This document shows, piece after piece, positions 45,102 to 54,199 of a stretch of 64,000 nucleotides of DNA. The stretch covers positions 1 through 64,000 of the forward strand of contig NZ_LQPP01000030.1 of assembly GCF_002102345.1 (NCBI RefSeq). Direction: 5' to 3'. How positions within the stretch are numbered: position 1 is the stretch's first letter; the number at the start of each line of letters is the position of its first letter. The DNA comes from Mycolicibacterium peregrinum. Lineage in GTDB: Bacteria > Actinomycetota > Actinomycetes > Mycobacteriales > Mycobacteriaceae. The notes below the pieces were generated by a model. The model saw only the letters and a list, made by a program, of their open reading frames with translations, did not search any database and was not told the origin of the DNA. Position numbers and translations under genes: made by a program.

Positions 45102-45469
45102 TACAAAACCTCCGGCGCCAGCGAGACGATCTTCATGAAGCGCTTCTCGCGCAGTTCGCGGCCGACCGGCCCGAAGATGCGGGTACCGCGCGGGTCGTTG
45201 TCGGCCTTGATGATGACAGCCGCGTTCTCGTCGAACTTGATGTAGCTGCCGTCGGCGCGGCGACGCTCCTTGACGGTGCGGACCACGACGGCCTTGACGA
45301 CATCGCCGCGCTTGACGTTGCCGCCGGGGATGGCGTCCTTGACGGTCGCAACGATGACATCACCGATGCCGGCGTAGCGTCGCGATGAGCCACCGAGCAC
45401 GCGGATGCACAAGATCTCCTTGGCGCCCGTGTTGTCGGCGACCTTCAACCGCGATTCCTGCTGAATCAC
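45101..45469 (-). CDS. rplN: 50S ribosomal protein L14
   Basis: L14, 122 residues: [20 protein letters not shown] and [20 protein letters not shown] are diagnostic. It is here the first gene of the rplN-rplO operon, starting at GTG 45469 after AGGAGA. Its usual upstream partner rpsQ lies 18.4 kb away, beyond the sulfatase island, so this gene needs its own promoter; one is seen at 45601-45629. Confidence 0.98.
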   Translation of the reverse strand: MIQQESRLKVADNTGAKEILCIRVLGGSSRRYAGIGDVIVATVKDAIPGGNVKRGDVVKAVVVRTVKERRRADGSYIKFDENAAVIIKADNDPRGTRIFGPVGRELREKRFMKIVSLAPEVL

Positions 45470-45600
45470 TCGATCTCCTGACCTGGATTTGTATGCACGC
45501 CAGATACCGACCTGGACGTGCGCGGTCTTTGTTACCGAAGGGCACGCAGGGCCGACTCTTAAACAGCAGTCAACCGAGGTCTGCCCAAGGCAACCCCTAC

Positions 45601-45629
45601 ATAGTAGGTGAGCACGGCGAATGCACCAA
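45601..45629 (-). promoter_or_regulatory. promoter of the rplN-rplO ribosomal operon
   Basis: On the minus strand TTGGTG (45629-45624) and TACTAT (45606-45601) have a 17-bp spacer, a good SigA-type promoter. It lies 132 bp before the rplN start and just after the stop of the maturase gene, giving a leader of about 125 nt. That leader could carry a regulatory structure, but I could not define one. Confidence 0.65.
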
Positions 45630-45656
45630 ATCGCCGCAGACGGGGATCAGCGGCCG

Positions 45657-46532
45657 TCAGCGCGCCACGCAGCGGAACCCGATGTGGGTGGTCGAGCTGT
45701 CCTGCGACTGCGGTGATCGCGCGGCCGGGCGGTAGCGGTGACAATACTCCGGCGCGCAGAGGTGCGAACCACCCTTGAGCACCTGGTTCACCATCGGATC
45801 GGGGTCCGCGGGCGGCGGGCAGCACGCCGGCGTGTCAGCATCCGGCCGGTGATGTCCGGCGAATCGGGTGGTGGTCCACTCCCACACATTGCCGATCATG
45901 TCGGCCAGGCCGAACGCGTTGGCCGGGAAGCTTCCGACCGGCGAGGTGCCACGCCAGCCCAGCGCGCCGTCGTTGCGGTACGGGAACCGGCCCTGCCAGG
46001 TGTTGGCCATGAGCGCTCCGCCGGGGGTGACCTCGTCGCCCCAGGCGTAGATGCCCTCGACTCCCCCGCGGGCGGCGTACTCCCACTCGGCTTCGGTGGG
46101 CAGCCGGCGGCCCGCCCAGGCGGCGTAGGCCGCCGCATCGGGATAGGCGACCTGCACGACGGGGTGGTCCGGTGCGGCGGGGTCGCGGTCGGGGCCGAAG
46201 GGCCTGCGCCAGTTGGCGCCGGGAGCCCAGTCCCACCACTGCCGCCAGTCCCGCAGGTCGACCGGGCCCTCGGCAGGCCTGAACACCAGGGCGCCGGGCA
46301 CCAGGTCCGCCTCGTCCACACCGGGATACAACGCGGGGTCCATCGGCCGTTCGGCGATCGTCACGTATCCGGTGGCCTCGACGAATGCACCGAACTGGGC
46401 AGTGGTGACCGGATGTTGTTCGATGGCGAACGCACCGACGGTCACGGCGTGTACAGGTGCTTCTTCGGGGTAGAACGCCGTCGAGCCCATCCGGAAGGTC
46501 CCGCCGGGAAGCTCGATGAGTTCGGTGGCCAC
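45657..46532 (-). CDS. formylglycine-generating enzyme (sulfatase maturase)
   Basis: The enzyme oxidises the active-site cysteine of sulfatases to formylglycine with oxygen and copper. The 291-residue protein has the SUMF1 fold marks GGTFRMGSTAFYPEEAPVH, RRLPTEAEWEYAARGG, GNVWEWTTTRF and the two catalytic cysteines Cys259 and Cys264 in GGSHLCAPEYCHRY. It closely resembles Rv0712 by memory. It should serve both arylsulfatases of this island (CSPTR sites), and is expected to stay useful although one of them is frameshifted. Last gene of the atsA operon. Confidence 0.94.
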   Translation of the reverse strand: MATELIELPGGTFRMGSTAFYPEEAPVHAVTVGAFAIEQHPVTTAQFGAFVEATGYVTIAERPMDPALYPGVDEADLVPGALVFRPAEGPVDLRDWRQWWDWAPGANWRRPFGPDRDPAAPDHPVVQVAYPDAAAYAAWAGRRLPTEAEWEYAARGGVEGIYAWGDEVTPGGALMANTWQGRFPYRNDGALGWRGTSPVGSFPANAFGLADMIGNVWEWTTTRFAGHHRPDADTPACCPPPADPDPMVNQVLKGGSHLCAPEYCHRYRPAARSPQSQDSSTTHIGFRCVAR

Positions 46533-46568
46533 GGCACCGAGGCTAGTCGCGCCCGGGTATCGATCGGC

Positions 46569-47270
46569 TCAGCCCGGCATGGTGATGCCGAAGTCGGCGA
46601 GCATCGCCGAACTGGCCTGGTCGAATTCGGGGGTGCCGCTTGGGGCTTCGACGCGCACGGCGGCCAGGAAGTCGCCGCCGTTGGTCCACACGTGAACGAT
46701 CCGGTCCGCGTACCGGGTGCCCTTGCCCGGCCGGTCGGCCAGGACGCCCATCAGTTTCTGCCCGCTGTAGCCGCACAGGTCTCCGGGCAGCACGCTGACG
46801 CTGTTGATGGAGAACTTCGCGACGCGGTCGTTGCTGTACTGCTCGAAGTCCGCCCGGGCGGTCCGCGTCGTCGGCGTGAGCGTGATCTCGGCGGTCATCC
46901 CCGCGAGCCCGGTCAGCCGCACCGCTGCCGCATGCGGTGTCACCTCCGTAAACCCTTCGGGCACGGCGACGGTCAGCGTCGGCGAGCCCGGCGCCTGGCT
47001 CCCGGCGGTGACGGTCGGGCCGGGTGGGGGCGGGCAGGTGACCTCGCCGGGGGACAGCACCCTCGTGGTGGTCGGCTCGACCCCGTACGCCGGCACGGCG
47101 AACTCCGAGGGCCGTTCACGCTGAGGCGTTGTCATAGGAAGCGTCGTGACAGGACCCGTCGGGGTCGTGGTGGAAGCGAGCGGATCCGCGATGTCGATGC
47201 CGCCTCCACAGCCCGAAAGTGCCAGCAGCGTCAACGCACCGGTGCCCACCCGGATCGCCTTCCCTCTCAT
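46569..47270 (-). CDS. putative lipoprotein
   Basis: A 233-residue exported protein with a basic start, hydrophobic run and lipobox LALSGC (Cys21), then a Thr/Pro-rich linker of about 60 residues and a compact domain with LTGLAGMTAEITLTPTTRTA and FEQYSNDRVAKFSINSVSVL. No family is recognised with confidence. It sits between the arylsulfatase and the maturase on the same strand, so it may act in exported sulfate-ester metabolism, but this is context only. Confidence 0.75.
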   Translation of the reverse strand: MRGKAIRVGTGALTLLALSGCGGGIDIADPLASTTTPTGPVTTLPMTTPQRERPSEFAVPAYGVEPTTTRVLSPGEVTCPPPPGPTVTAGSQAPGSPTLTVAVPEGFTEVTPHAAAVRLTGLAGMTAEITLTPTTRTARADFEQYSNDRVAKFSINSVSVLPGDLCGYSGQKLMGVLADRPGKGTRYADRIVHVWTNGGDFLAAVRVEAPSGTPEFDQASSAMLADFGITMPG

Positions 47271-47304
47271 CGATCAGCCCCCTGAGTCTCATCGATCGGT
47301 CCCG

Positions 47305-49679
47305 TCAGTCCTTGGCGAAAGCGACAGCTAGCTCTCGCTCGAGGTCCCGGTACGGCTCGCCCGACAGGTCGACGGTGACCTGCCCGATCGTGCCGCCGCC
47401 GAACGCGAACGGAGCCCGGTACTGCTGCGACACCGCAGATCCGGTGTTGCGGCCGATGCAGATGCCGCCCCCGGCGAGCGCGAACATGCCCGGGTGGGTT
47501 TGCATTCCGTCCAGCGTGGCCACCGCGGCGTCGTCGACGTACAGGGTGGTGTTGCCCAGCGGGGTGTGGCTGCCCTCGACGGTGCCGGTCCGCTGGTACT
47601 GCACACCGAAGATGTGCCGCCCCAACGGGACCGGATCGGGTGAGACCAGAGACTGCTCGTGTTCACCGAGGAAGTTGTAGACGTAGTGCAGCCGCCCGTC
47701 GGCGATGAACAGGACGTGACCGCCATGGGCACCACCCTGTTTGAACAACACGCCGTGAGTGTCATCGCCGTCCACCGTGACGTCGGCAAGCACGGTGAAC
47801 GACTGCCCGCGCAGTTCGGCGGCCGCACCGAGGCCGACTTCCGCGGTATGGGGGTAGTAGGTGTAGCGGGTCCGCTCCCCGACCAGATATGGCCGCCACC
47901 GCGTCATCGTCTCGAGGATGTTGAGGTCGGCCAGCGGCAGGCCGTTGTATTTGTCGGCCTCGCTGAACCACAGCTCTTGGAGTTCGGCGAGCTTGTCCGG
48001 CTGTTCGGCGGCCAGGTCGTGGCACTGGCTGCGGTCGGCCTCGATGTGGAACAGCTCCCAGCGGTCGGCGTCGAAGTGGGACCAGCCCGACGGGGTCGCG
48101 GCATGCACGGTGTTGGCGAACCACCCTTTGTGCCAGATGCCCCGGGTGCCGAGCATGGTGTAGAACTGGGTTTCCTTTCCTGTCGGCGCATCCGGATTAT
48201 CCAGTGCCACTTTGAAACTCACGCCGTCGAGCGGCTTCTGCGGAACCCCGCGCACAGTCGCCGGCGGCGTGATGTCGAGCAGGTCATAGACGGTCGGGGT
48301 GATGTCGCAGACGTTGACGTAGTTGTCGCGCACTGCGCCGTGGGAGCCAATACCGTTGGGCCAGGAGATGATTGCGGTGTCTGCGATTCCACCCTCGTGC
48401 GAGGCGTACCGCTTGAACAGTTTGTAGGGCGTGTTGAACGCCATCGCCCAGCCGATCGGGTAGTGGTTGTAGGTCTCGGGCGACCCGAGCCGATCGATGA
48501 ACCTGAGCCCTTCCTCGGCGGTGTCGATGTAGCCGTTGAAGAACTTCGTCTCGTTGACCGAGCCGTTCGGCCCGCCCTCTCCACTGGCCCCGTTGTCGGA
48601 GATCACCACGATGATCGTGTTGTCGAGTTGCCCTGTCTCCTCCAGGAAGTCCAGCACGCGGCCGATCTGGGCGTCGGTGTAGGACAGGAACCCGGCGAAC
48701 ACCTCTGCCATCCGGCGAACAGCCGCTTCTCGTCGGCCGACAACGACTCCCAGGGCCGGACAGTGTCCTGTGCGGGCCACGGTTCGCCGTTGGGCCCTTT
48801 CACATCCGCATATGGGTTGATCGGTGACAGTTCGGTGTCGGGCGGCACGATGCCGAGCCGCTTCTGGTTCTCCAGGACGATGTCGCGGTAGGCCTCGTAA
48901 CCCATGTCGAACCGCCCGGCATAGCGGTCGGCCCAGTCCTTGAACACATGATGTGGGGCGTGACCGGCACCTGGACACAGGTACGTGAACCACGGCTTGT
49001 CGGGGGCGATCACCTTGGCGTCCCGGATGAACTCAATGGTCTTGTCGGCCAGGTCCCGCGACAGGTGATAACCCTCTTCGGGTGTGCTCGGCGGATCGAC
49101 CGGATGGTTGTCGTACACCAGGTCCGGATACCACTGATCGGTCTCGCCGCCCATGAATCCGTAGAACCGTTCGAACCCCCGCGAGCACGGCCAATGCCGT
49201 TTGGTGGCAGCCAGGTTGGACTCCTCCAGAGGAGTCAGATGCCACTTCCCTACGCAGTAGGTGTTGTACCCGTTCTCGGCGAGCACCTCCGGCAACAGGG
49301 CCGTCTCGTACGGAATTCGCCCGTTGCAGTTGGGGAATCCGTCGGTGAACTCCTCGATGGTGGCCATCCCGACCGTGGTGGCGTTGCGTCCGGTGAGCAG
49401 CGACGCGCGGGTCGGCGAGCACAGTGCCGTGGTGTGGAACTGCGACAGCCGAACTCCGCGTTCGGCGATCCGGCTCATCGCGGGCATGTCCACCAAGCCG
49501 CCGAAACAGTCCCACGTGGCGATGCCGGTGTCGTCCCACACCAGATACAGGACATTCGGGGCGTTCTCGACAGCGGTGGGTGCCGCGTAGGGGCCCCAGT
49601 CCGGTTCGGAATCCCTGATATCCAGTTCAATTTTGCCATTGAACGCTGAATTGGACGCTGAGCTGAACGCGGTGGCCAT
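47305..49679 (-). pseudogene. atsA: arylsulfatase, broken by a single-base frameshift
   Basis: Two frames together give a full arylsulfatase of about 791 residues, like AtsA (Rv0711, 787 residues). The first frame from ATG 49679 carries the active-site Cys87 in TTALCSPTRASLLTGRN and runs to SADEKRLFAG, after which it turns to nonsense and stops near 48603. The second frame resumes at RMAEVFAGFLSYTDAQIGRV and ends AVAFAKD at 47305. Restoring one C in the minus strand at about 48714-48716 (GCCGGATGG to GCCCGGATGG) joins them without loss. It may be real decay, an assembly error, or, less likely, recoding. Aggagg precedes the start. Confidence 0.85.
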
Positions 49680-49737
49680 CGGCTTGCCTTCCTCCCGGTT
49701 GGCGATTCGGCACCGGTAAGACTGATCGCGGAGGAGA

Positions 49738-50979
49738 TTACACCTGCCCGGTGGCGTTTGCTGGGGAAATTGACGTTGCCGGTGGGTAATGTCCCGCATC
49801 CGGCTGATCGCCGAGACCTCTCAGCGGACCGGCCATCCGGGCCACGACCGGGCTGCAGGCGGCCAGGGTGGCCAGCACCGCAGACACCGCGACTGCACCA
49901 TGCGCACCGTGCCCGTCGGCTGCCACGCCGGCGAGGGCGGTGCCTGCCGCCCCGCCCACCAGCGCTGCGCTGTTGAGCCAACCGAATGCCTCTGCCGCTG
50001 AGTGCTCTTCGATCTCCCGAGACACCATCAGATACAACGCAGACATCGCCGGGGCAAAGCCCAATCCCGACACGAACAATGCGCCGAACTGCAGGACGAG
50101 ATTGCCGACGAGGCCGAACACAGCGGTACCCGCGGCCACGATTCCCAGCGCAGCCACGAGCCCGGCGAGCCCGAATCGCCGGTGCCCGAACACCAAACCT
50201 CCGATCAGGGATCCCACACTCGCCACCGCGATCGCGAGACCGGCGGTAACGCCGGTGCGTCCGAGGGCGGCGACGATACCGACTTCCAGGGCCATGAAGG
50301 ATGCGACGAGCGCGAGGCTGGCGACCATCGCGAGGATGACCGTACGGTTGGCGATCACCCGGCCGAACGCGGAAGCCCCGGTGCCCGTGGTCGGCCGAAG
50401 ATGCCTTGCGCTCAACAGAAACCAGCCGGTGCCGGCCACCGTGACGGCCGCGGAGGCCACCAACGGGATCGCCGTCGACAGCGCGGAGGCGAGGAAGGTC
50501 GTGGCCACCGGGCCGACAACCCAGATCAGTTCCTGCGCGGTGGTGTCGAACGCGAACAGGGCACGGACCCCGTCGCTCGGCACCAACTGCGGATAGAGCG
50601 ACCGAACCACCGGCATCAGCGGCGGCACGGATGCGCCGACGAGCACCCCGAGAATCAGCAGCACCGGCCCGGAGGCACCGGCGAACGCCAGCGCCAGCAT
50701 GGCGACACCGTTGGTCAGGGCCGCAACGATCAACATCGCCACCATGGCGCGCCCGGCGACGCGCGCGGTGACAGGCATCGCCAGCGCTTCCCCGATGCTG
50801 ACGCAGGCCACCGCCGCGCCGGCCAATGCGTAGGACCCGGTCTTGGACTGGACGTGCATGAGGATCGCCAGGTTGAGCATGCCCAGTGGCAGGCGGGCGA
50901 ACAGCTGGGACGCAGTCACGTTCAGTACGCCCGGAGCCCGGAGCACGTCGCGATACACCCGCATGACCAGCTTCTCCAT
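49738..50979 (-). CDS. MFS transporter, drug-efflux-like
   Basis: A 413-residue membrane protein with about 12 segments; GVLVGASVPPLMPVVRSLYP and the loop VPSDGVRALFAFDTTAQELI are typical of small actinobacterial MFS proteins of the EmrB/antibiotic-efflux-like group. The C-terminus (GDQPDAGHYPPATSISPANA) is hydrophilic. ATG 50979 is chosen; the frame continues upstream over the divergent regulator. Target of the TetR gene at 51058, with which it shares a perfect palindrome. Substrate unknown. Confidence 0.85.
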   Translation of the reverse strand: MEKLVMRVYRDVLRAPGVLNVTASQLFARLPLGMLNLAILMHVQSKTGSYALAGAAVACVSIGEALAMPVTARVAGRAMVAMLIVAALTNGVAMLALAFAGASGPVLLILGVLVGASVPPLMPVVRSLYPQLVPSDGVRALFAFDTTAQELIWVVGPVATTFLASALSTAIPLVASAAVTVAGTGWFLLSARHLRPTTGTGASAFGRVIANRTVILAMVASLALVASFMALEVGIVAALGRTGVTAGLAIAVASVGSLIGGLVFGHRRFGLAGLVAALGIVAAGTAVFGLVGNLVLQFGALFVSGLGFAPAMSALYLMVSREIEEHSAAEAFGWLNSAALVGGAAGTALAGVAADGHGAHGAVAVSAVLATLAACSPVVARMAGPLRGLGDQPDAGHYPPATSISPANATGQV

Positions 50980-51010
50980 GTGACTCGACCGACGTGACGA
51001 GCCCAAACTA

Positions 51011-51026
51011 TACCGTCCAGACGGTA
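51011..51026. promoter_or_regulatory. TetR operator, perfect palindrome
   Basis: TACCGTCCAGACGGTA has perfect 7-bp arms around a CA spacer, in the 78-bp gap between the divergent MFS and TetR genes. Site type TACCGTC-N2-GACGGTA is common for TetR repressors that control an adjacent efflux pump. Confidence 0.8.
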
Positions 51027-51057
51027 CAGTTCCACAGATTTGTCGTAAGCTCTCGGA

Positions 51058-51603
51058 ATGGCTTCGGCGCGGGACCGCATCCTCGACGCTTACGAGGATG
51101 TCCTCGCCGTCGAAGGCGAGCGCTACGCCACCCTCGACGCGGTGGCCGCCAAGGCGGGCGTATCGAAAGGTGGCCTGCTCTACCACTTTCCGTCCAAGGA
51201 CCGCCTCGCCGCCGCATTGTGCGACCGGCTCCTGGCGCTGGCGGCCGAGGATGTGCAGGCGATGCGGACAGCCGCGGAGGGGCCCGCGCGCTACTACATC
51301 CGGTCCTCGCACTACGCGGGCACACCGCTCGATCGGACGCTCGTGGCCGTGTCCCGGTTGCAGCAGGCGGGTGACGGTCATGCGCGGACCGTCATCGAGA
51401 CCGTCTCAGCCGACTGGCTGAACGTCCTGCACGAAGCGCTCGGCGACCTCGACGTGGCCCGGGCGGTGAAGCTCATGGGCGACGGCCTGTACTACAGCGC
51501 CCTGCACCGCGCGCTCGGCGGACACGTCGTGAAGGCCGACCTGGACGACGGCCTGCTGGCGGTGATCGATCGGATCACCACCACCTCAGACCCCGCTCAG
51601 TGA
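51058..51603 (+). CDS. TetR family regulator of the MFS gene
   Basis: A 181-residue regulator: N-terminal ARDRILDAYEDVLAVEGERY, then the HTH LDAVAAKAGVSKGGLLYHF (about 26-44), and a TetR_C-like C-terminal half. The ATG lies 32 bp after the palindrome at 51011-51026 and 78 bp from the divergent MFS transporter. Its 3' end overlaps the convergent DUF2306 gene by 18 bases. Confidence 0.92.
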   Translation: MASARDRILDAYEDVLAVEGERYATLDAVAAKAGVSKGGLLYHFPSKDRLAAALCDRLLALAAEDVQAMRTAAEGPARYYIRSSHYAGTPLDRTLVAVSRLQQAGDGHARTVIETVSADWLNVLHEALGDLDVARAVKLMGDGLYYSALHRALGGHVVKADLDDGLLAVIDRITTTSDPAQ

Positions 51604-52260
51604 CAGCGACTCGGTCCTGGTGGTACGAGCCTCCTGCCGACGCAACCACAGCTGCAGCCCCAAGAGCGGAATCGTCCAGCCCAACCAGGCACCCACACCC
51701 GCTACGACCCACAGATACCTCTCCTCATCCCCACCGACGACGGTGTCGCGCAACGGATCGAAGGCCAGGTACAGCACGGGAGTCCAGATGCGGTTGGTGA
51801 TGATCGACAGCGCCAGCGTCGCACTGCGCAGCATCTGGCGGCGATGTGCGCCGAAGTGCCGGCGTCGCGCCGCCACGAATCCGTCGACGGTGAACCACAA
51901 CCACAGCGCCCCGAGCGCAACGTTGCTGACTCTCAAGATCAGGCCGAACGGGCTCGCCGCGCCGATCACCATGGCACAGACGGCGGCCGGGATCGCCATC
52001 GCGACGTAGACGCGTCCGGTTCGCCGGTGCAGCACCGGACGTCGACGGCGCAGGCCCGGCCAGATCTGCGCGACGGCGCACACCATCGCCACGCTCGCCA
52101 GCAGGACGTGCGCGACCAGCAGCGGGTAGTGCAACCCGAACGTGGACTGCACGCGGGTGCCGCCGCCGAGGTAGGGCGGCAGCGAATACGCGAGAAACAC
52201 CACGACGATCACCGCGAGCGCCACCGCCAACCGGATGGAACGCTTTGATGCGTATGCCAT
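51586..52260 (-). CDS. DUF2306 family membrane protein
   Basis: A 224-residue membrane protein with about seven hydrophobic segments, consistent with DUF2306. Typical are HVLLASVAMVCAVAQIWPGL with conserved HRRTGRVYVAMAIPAAVCAM, and FGAHRRQMLRSATLALSIIT with a histidine in the FGAHRR loop. Some family members bind haem or act in electron transfer, but this is not shown here. Start at ATG 52260 (ATG 52266 possible). A perfect palindrome covers the start codon, implying tight repression by the divergent TetR gene. Confidence 0.78.
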   Translation of the reverse strand: MAYASKRSIRLAVALAVIVVVFLAYSLPPYLGGGTRVQSTFGLHYPLLVAHVLLASVAMVCAVAQIWPGLRRRRPVLHRRTGRVYVAMAIPAAVCAMVIGAASPFGLILRVSNVALGALWLWFTVDGFVAARRRHFGAHRRQMLRSATLALSIITNRIWTPVLYLAFDPLRDTVVGGDEERYLWVVAGVGAWLGWTIPLLGLQLWLRRQEARTTRTESLSLSGV

Positions 52261-52281
52261 ACGCATAAGGGTATGACATAC
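52248..52281. promoter_or_regulatory. palindromic operator over the DUF2306 start codon
   Basis: ATGCGTATGCCATACGCAT at 52248-52266 is a perfect 19-bp palindrome around a central C and contains the DUF2306 ATG. A second, shorter perfect palindrome, GTATGACATAC, lies at 52271-52281. The TATGC/GCATA half-sites are repeated, so two dimers of the divergent TetR regulator could bind side by side. Confidence 0.75.
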
Positions 52282-52314
52282 GCATACGGATGTCACTGAC
52301 TACTCTGAGCGGTG

Positions 52315-53016
52315 ATGACCGGCCCCGATACCCCGCTCCCCCGGGTGTTGCGCCTGCTCTGGGAACCTGACGCGGCGCCACGGCGGGCGCGTGGACTCAC
52401 CCGGGACGCGATCGTCGCCGCTGCCATCGAACTCGCCGACACCGACGGGCTCGCCGCCCTGTCGATGGCGCGGCTGGCCGAGCGGCTCGGGTGCGGCACC
52501 ATGTCGCTGTATCGGCACGTGGCCAACAAGGACGAGCTGGTGACATTCATGCTCGCCGCTGGGCCCGGTCCACCGCCTTCGGCACCCGGCGGCACGGATT
52601 GGCGTGGTGCACTGACGAATTGGGCCGACGAACTATGGCGCGTCTACCACCGCCATCCATGGATCCTGCAGGCCGCGTCCGCCGGCCTGCCTGCGGATCC
52701 CGGCCAGCTCGCCTGGCTGGACGCCGGGCTGGCCACCCTGTCCGGCACGGCACTGACCGAACGCGAGAAGCTCAGCGCGGTCCTGGCCGTGCTGATTTTC
52801 ACGCGCGGCTCGGCGGCGCTGACCATCGAGGCCCGCGACGTCGACGACAGCGAGTACCCGGCCCTGCTCCGCCGGCTGGTGAGCCCGGCGCGCTTCCCTG
52901 CGCTTGCCGCCGCGATCGACGCGGGAGCACTCGATGGGCCCGACGATGACCAGGAGACCGAATTCCGTTCCGGGCTGGATCAATTGCTCGACGGCATCGC
53001 CATGAAGGCGGACTGA
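52315..53016 (+). CDS. TetR/AcrR family regulator with extended C-terminal domain
   Basis: A 233-residue regulator of the TetR_C_1-like type: a long N-terminal arm (LLWEPDAAPRRARGLTRDAI), an HTH with LSMARLAERLGCGTMSLYRH (about 49-68), and a C-terminal domain with WILQAASAGLPADPGQ. GTG 52312 directly precedes ATG 52315; the latter is chosen. Divergent from DUF2306 with palindromes in the gap; an ordinary repressor-target pair is likely. Confidence 0.9.
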   Translation: MTGPDTPLPRVLRLLWEPDAAPRRARGLTRDAIVAAAIELADTDGLAALSMARLAERLGCGTMSLYRHVANKDELVTFMLAAGPGPPPSAPGGTDWRGALTNWADELWRVYHRHPWILQAASAGLPADPGQLAWLDAGLATLSGTALTEREKLSAVLAVLIFTRGSAALTIEARDVDDSEYPALLRRLVSPARFPALAAAIDAGALDGPDDDQETEFRSGLDQLLDGIAMKAD

Positions 53017-53020
53017 CCGG

Positions 53021-53728
53021 CTAGGCGCGCAAGCGGTCCAGCCGCAGCGAGATGCCGTCCAGCAAGAGCTCAAGGGCCGATTCACACCCGCTCCGCCTCA
53101 TCGACTCATCGAGAAGGCGGCTGGTGGCCGCGATGTTCGGGTGCGTCTCGGCCGGCAATTGCGAGTAGGTGTCGCGCCACGTCTCGTCGTCGCGCTCGCG
53201 GTGCTCGGCAGGCAAGGCCTCGAACGCGGCGTCGAGCGCCGCGAACCCCAGCATCTGGTCGATGAAGGCGTGATACACGTCGACAGCTTCCCGCTCGGGG
53301 AATCCGGCCGACCGCAGTAGCCCCAGAACCGTCTCGATGATCTGGATCTCGTGGGCGCCGCCGGTCACCCGGCTCGCGGCGAGGACCCCGGCTTGCGGAT
53401 ATTCCAGGTAGACGCGGTGCACGCGAAGCCCGAGTTCCCGCATGTCGTCCCGCCACTGCCCCGTCGGTTCCCACCCTTCGGCCACGCGGCGCAGCAACTC
53501 ATCGGTGATGGCGAGCACCACGTCCTCGATACCGCGGAAGTAGCGGTACAGCGCGGTCGGATCAGCTCCCACCGCGAGACCGAGGCGCCTGACCGTCAGA
53601 CCGGCGGCACCGTGGTACTGCAACACGCGCAAAGCGGCCCCGACGATGAGCTCCTCGGACAACACCACGCCCTGCTTCGTCTGCCGCCGCCGTCGCTTCG
53701 GCGATTCAGAGTTCAATGTCCTGGCCAT
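53021..53728 (-). CDS. TetR family regulator, likely of the flavoprotein operon
   Basis: A 235-residue regulator: basic N-terminus (ESPKRRRRQTKQGVVLSEEL), HTH LTVRRLGLAVGADPTALYRY, then IEDVVLAITDELL and a C-terminal domain. ATG 53728 has AGAAGG well spaced upstream; GTG 53734 is the alternative. A 19-bp site at 53747-53765, directly before the gene, recurs with one mismatch at 55676-55694 before the FAD oxidoreductase gene, so it likely represses both itself and that operon. Confidence 0.88.
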   Translation of the reverse strand: MARTLNSESPKRRRRQTKQGVVLSEELIVGAALRVLQYHGAAGLTVRRLGLAVGADPTALYRYFRGIEDVVLAITDELLRRVAEGWEPTGQWRDDMRELGLRVHRVYLEYPQAGVLAASRVTGGAHEIQIIETVLGLLRSAGFPEREAVDVYHAFIDQMLGFAALDAAFEALPAEHRERDDETWRDTYSQLPAETHPNIAATSRLLDESMRRSGCESALELLLDGISLRLDRLRA

Positions 53729-53746
53729 CGGCACTGCCTTCTTCGG

Positions 53747-53765
53747 GCTTACGTCAACGCTGTTG
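53747..53765 (+). promoter_or_regulatory. 19-bp regulatory site, copy 1 (TetR promoter)
   Basis: GCTTACGTCAACGCTGTTG lies 18 bp upstream of the TetR start. It matches 18 of 19 bases of the reverse complement of 55676-55694 and holds a CAAC-N3-GTTG symmetry. Two such copies in two promoters within 2 kb indicate a shared regulator. Confidence 0.7.
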
Positions 53766-53848
53766 CCCCATTCTGGCGCGCTGAGGTGGCCTGGCGCACA
53801 ACAAATTGCGATCCGGGCACCGACAGCGTCTCGCCCGCCACGCGCGAC

Positions 53849-54199
53849 CTAGGTGATGTACACCTTCCGCAGTGTGCGGCGCACCGTCCACGTGGTGTGC
53901 TGCCCTTCGCGCAGGTGGACGAGGCTGCCGGGCCCGAGTTCGATCTCCGGGGAGCCATCTTGGAACGTGATGGTGGCCTCACCGCTGAGCACCACGAACA
54001 CCTCGTCCGCCTCCACATCGCGGGACACCCCGGGCGTGTGCTCCCAGACGCCGATGGTCACGTCAGACAACGCGATCAGGTCGCGGTGCGCTGTCGTCGG
54101 CGCTCCGCCAACCACCAGTTCATCGGCAAGCGGTGCGTGCTCGAGTACCAGGGCCCCTGCGTCGACGGTGTTGCCGGATGGCGCTGCGCACTCGCTCAC
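53849..54199 (-). CDS. cupin domain protein
   Basis: A 116-residue single-domain cupin: VTIGVWEHTPGVSRDVEADE (motif 1 area), VFVVLSGEATITFQDGSPEI and ELGPGSLVHLREGQHTTWTV. It resembles the EutQ/(S)-ureidoglycine aminohydrolase-like DUF861 group. Metal-binding residues are partly kept (Glu and His), so an enzyme or a binding protein are both possible. GTG 54199 overlaps the flavoprotein stop (GTGA), so it is co-expressed with it and may act on its product. Confidence 0.82.
   Translation of the reverse strand: MSECAAPSGNTVDAGALVLEHAPLADELVVGGAPTTAHRDLIALSDVTIGVWEHTPGVSRDVEADEVFVVLSGEATITFQDGSPEIELGPGSLVHLREGQHTTWTVRRTLRKVYIT

Noticed and set aside
48690..48740. Programmed frameshift in atsA
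   Set aside because: There is no slippery heptamer, stop context or downstream pseudoknot that I can see, and related sulfatases are read in one frame; simple base loss is more likely.
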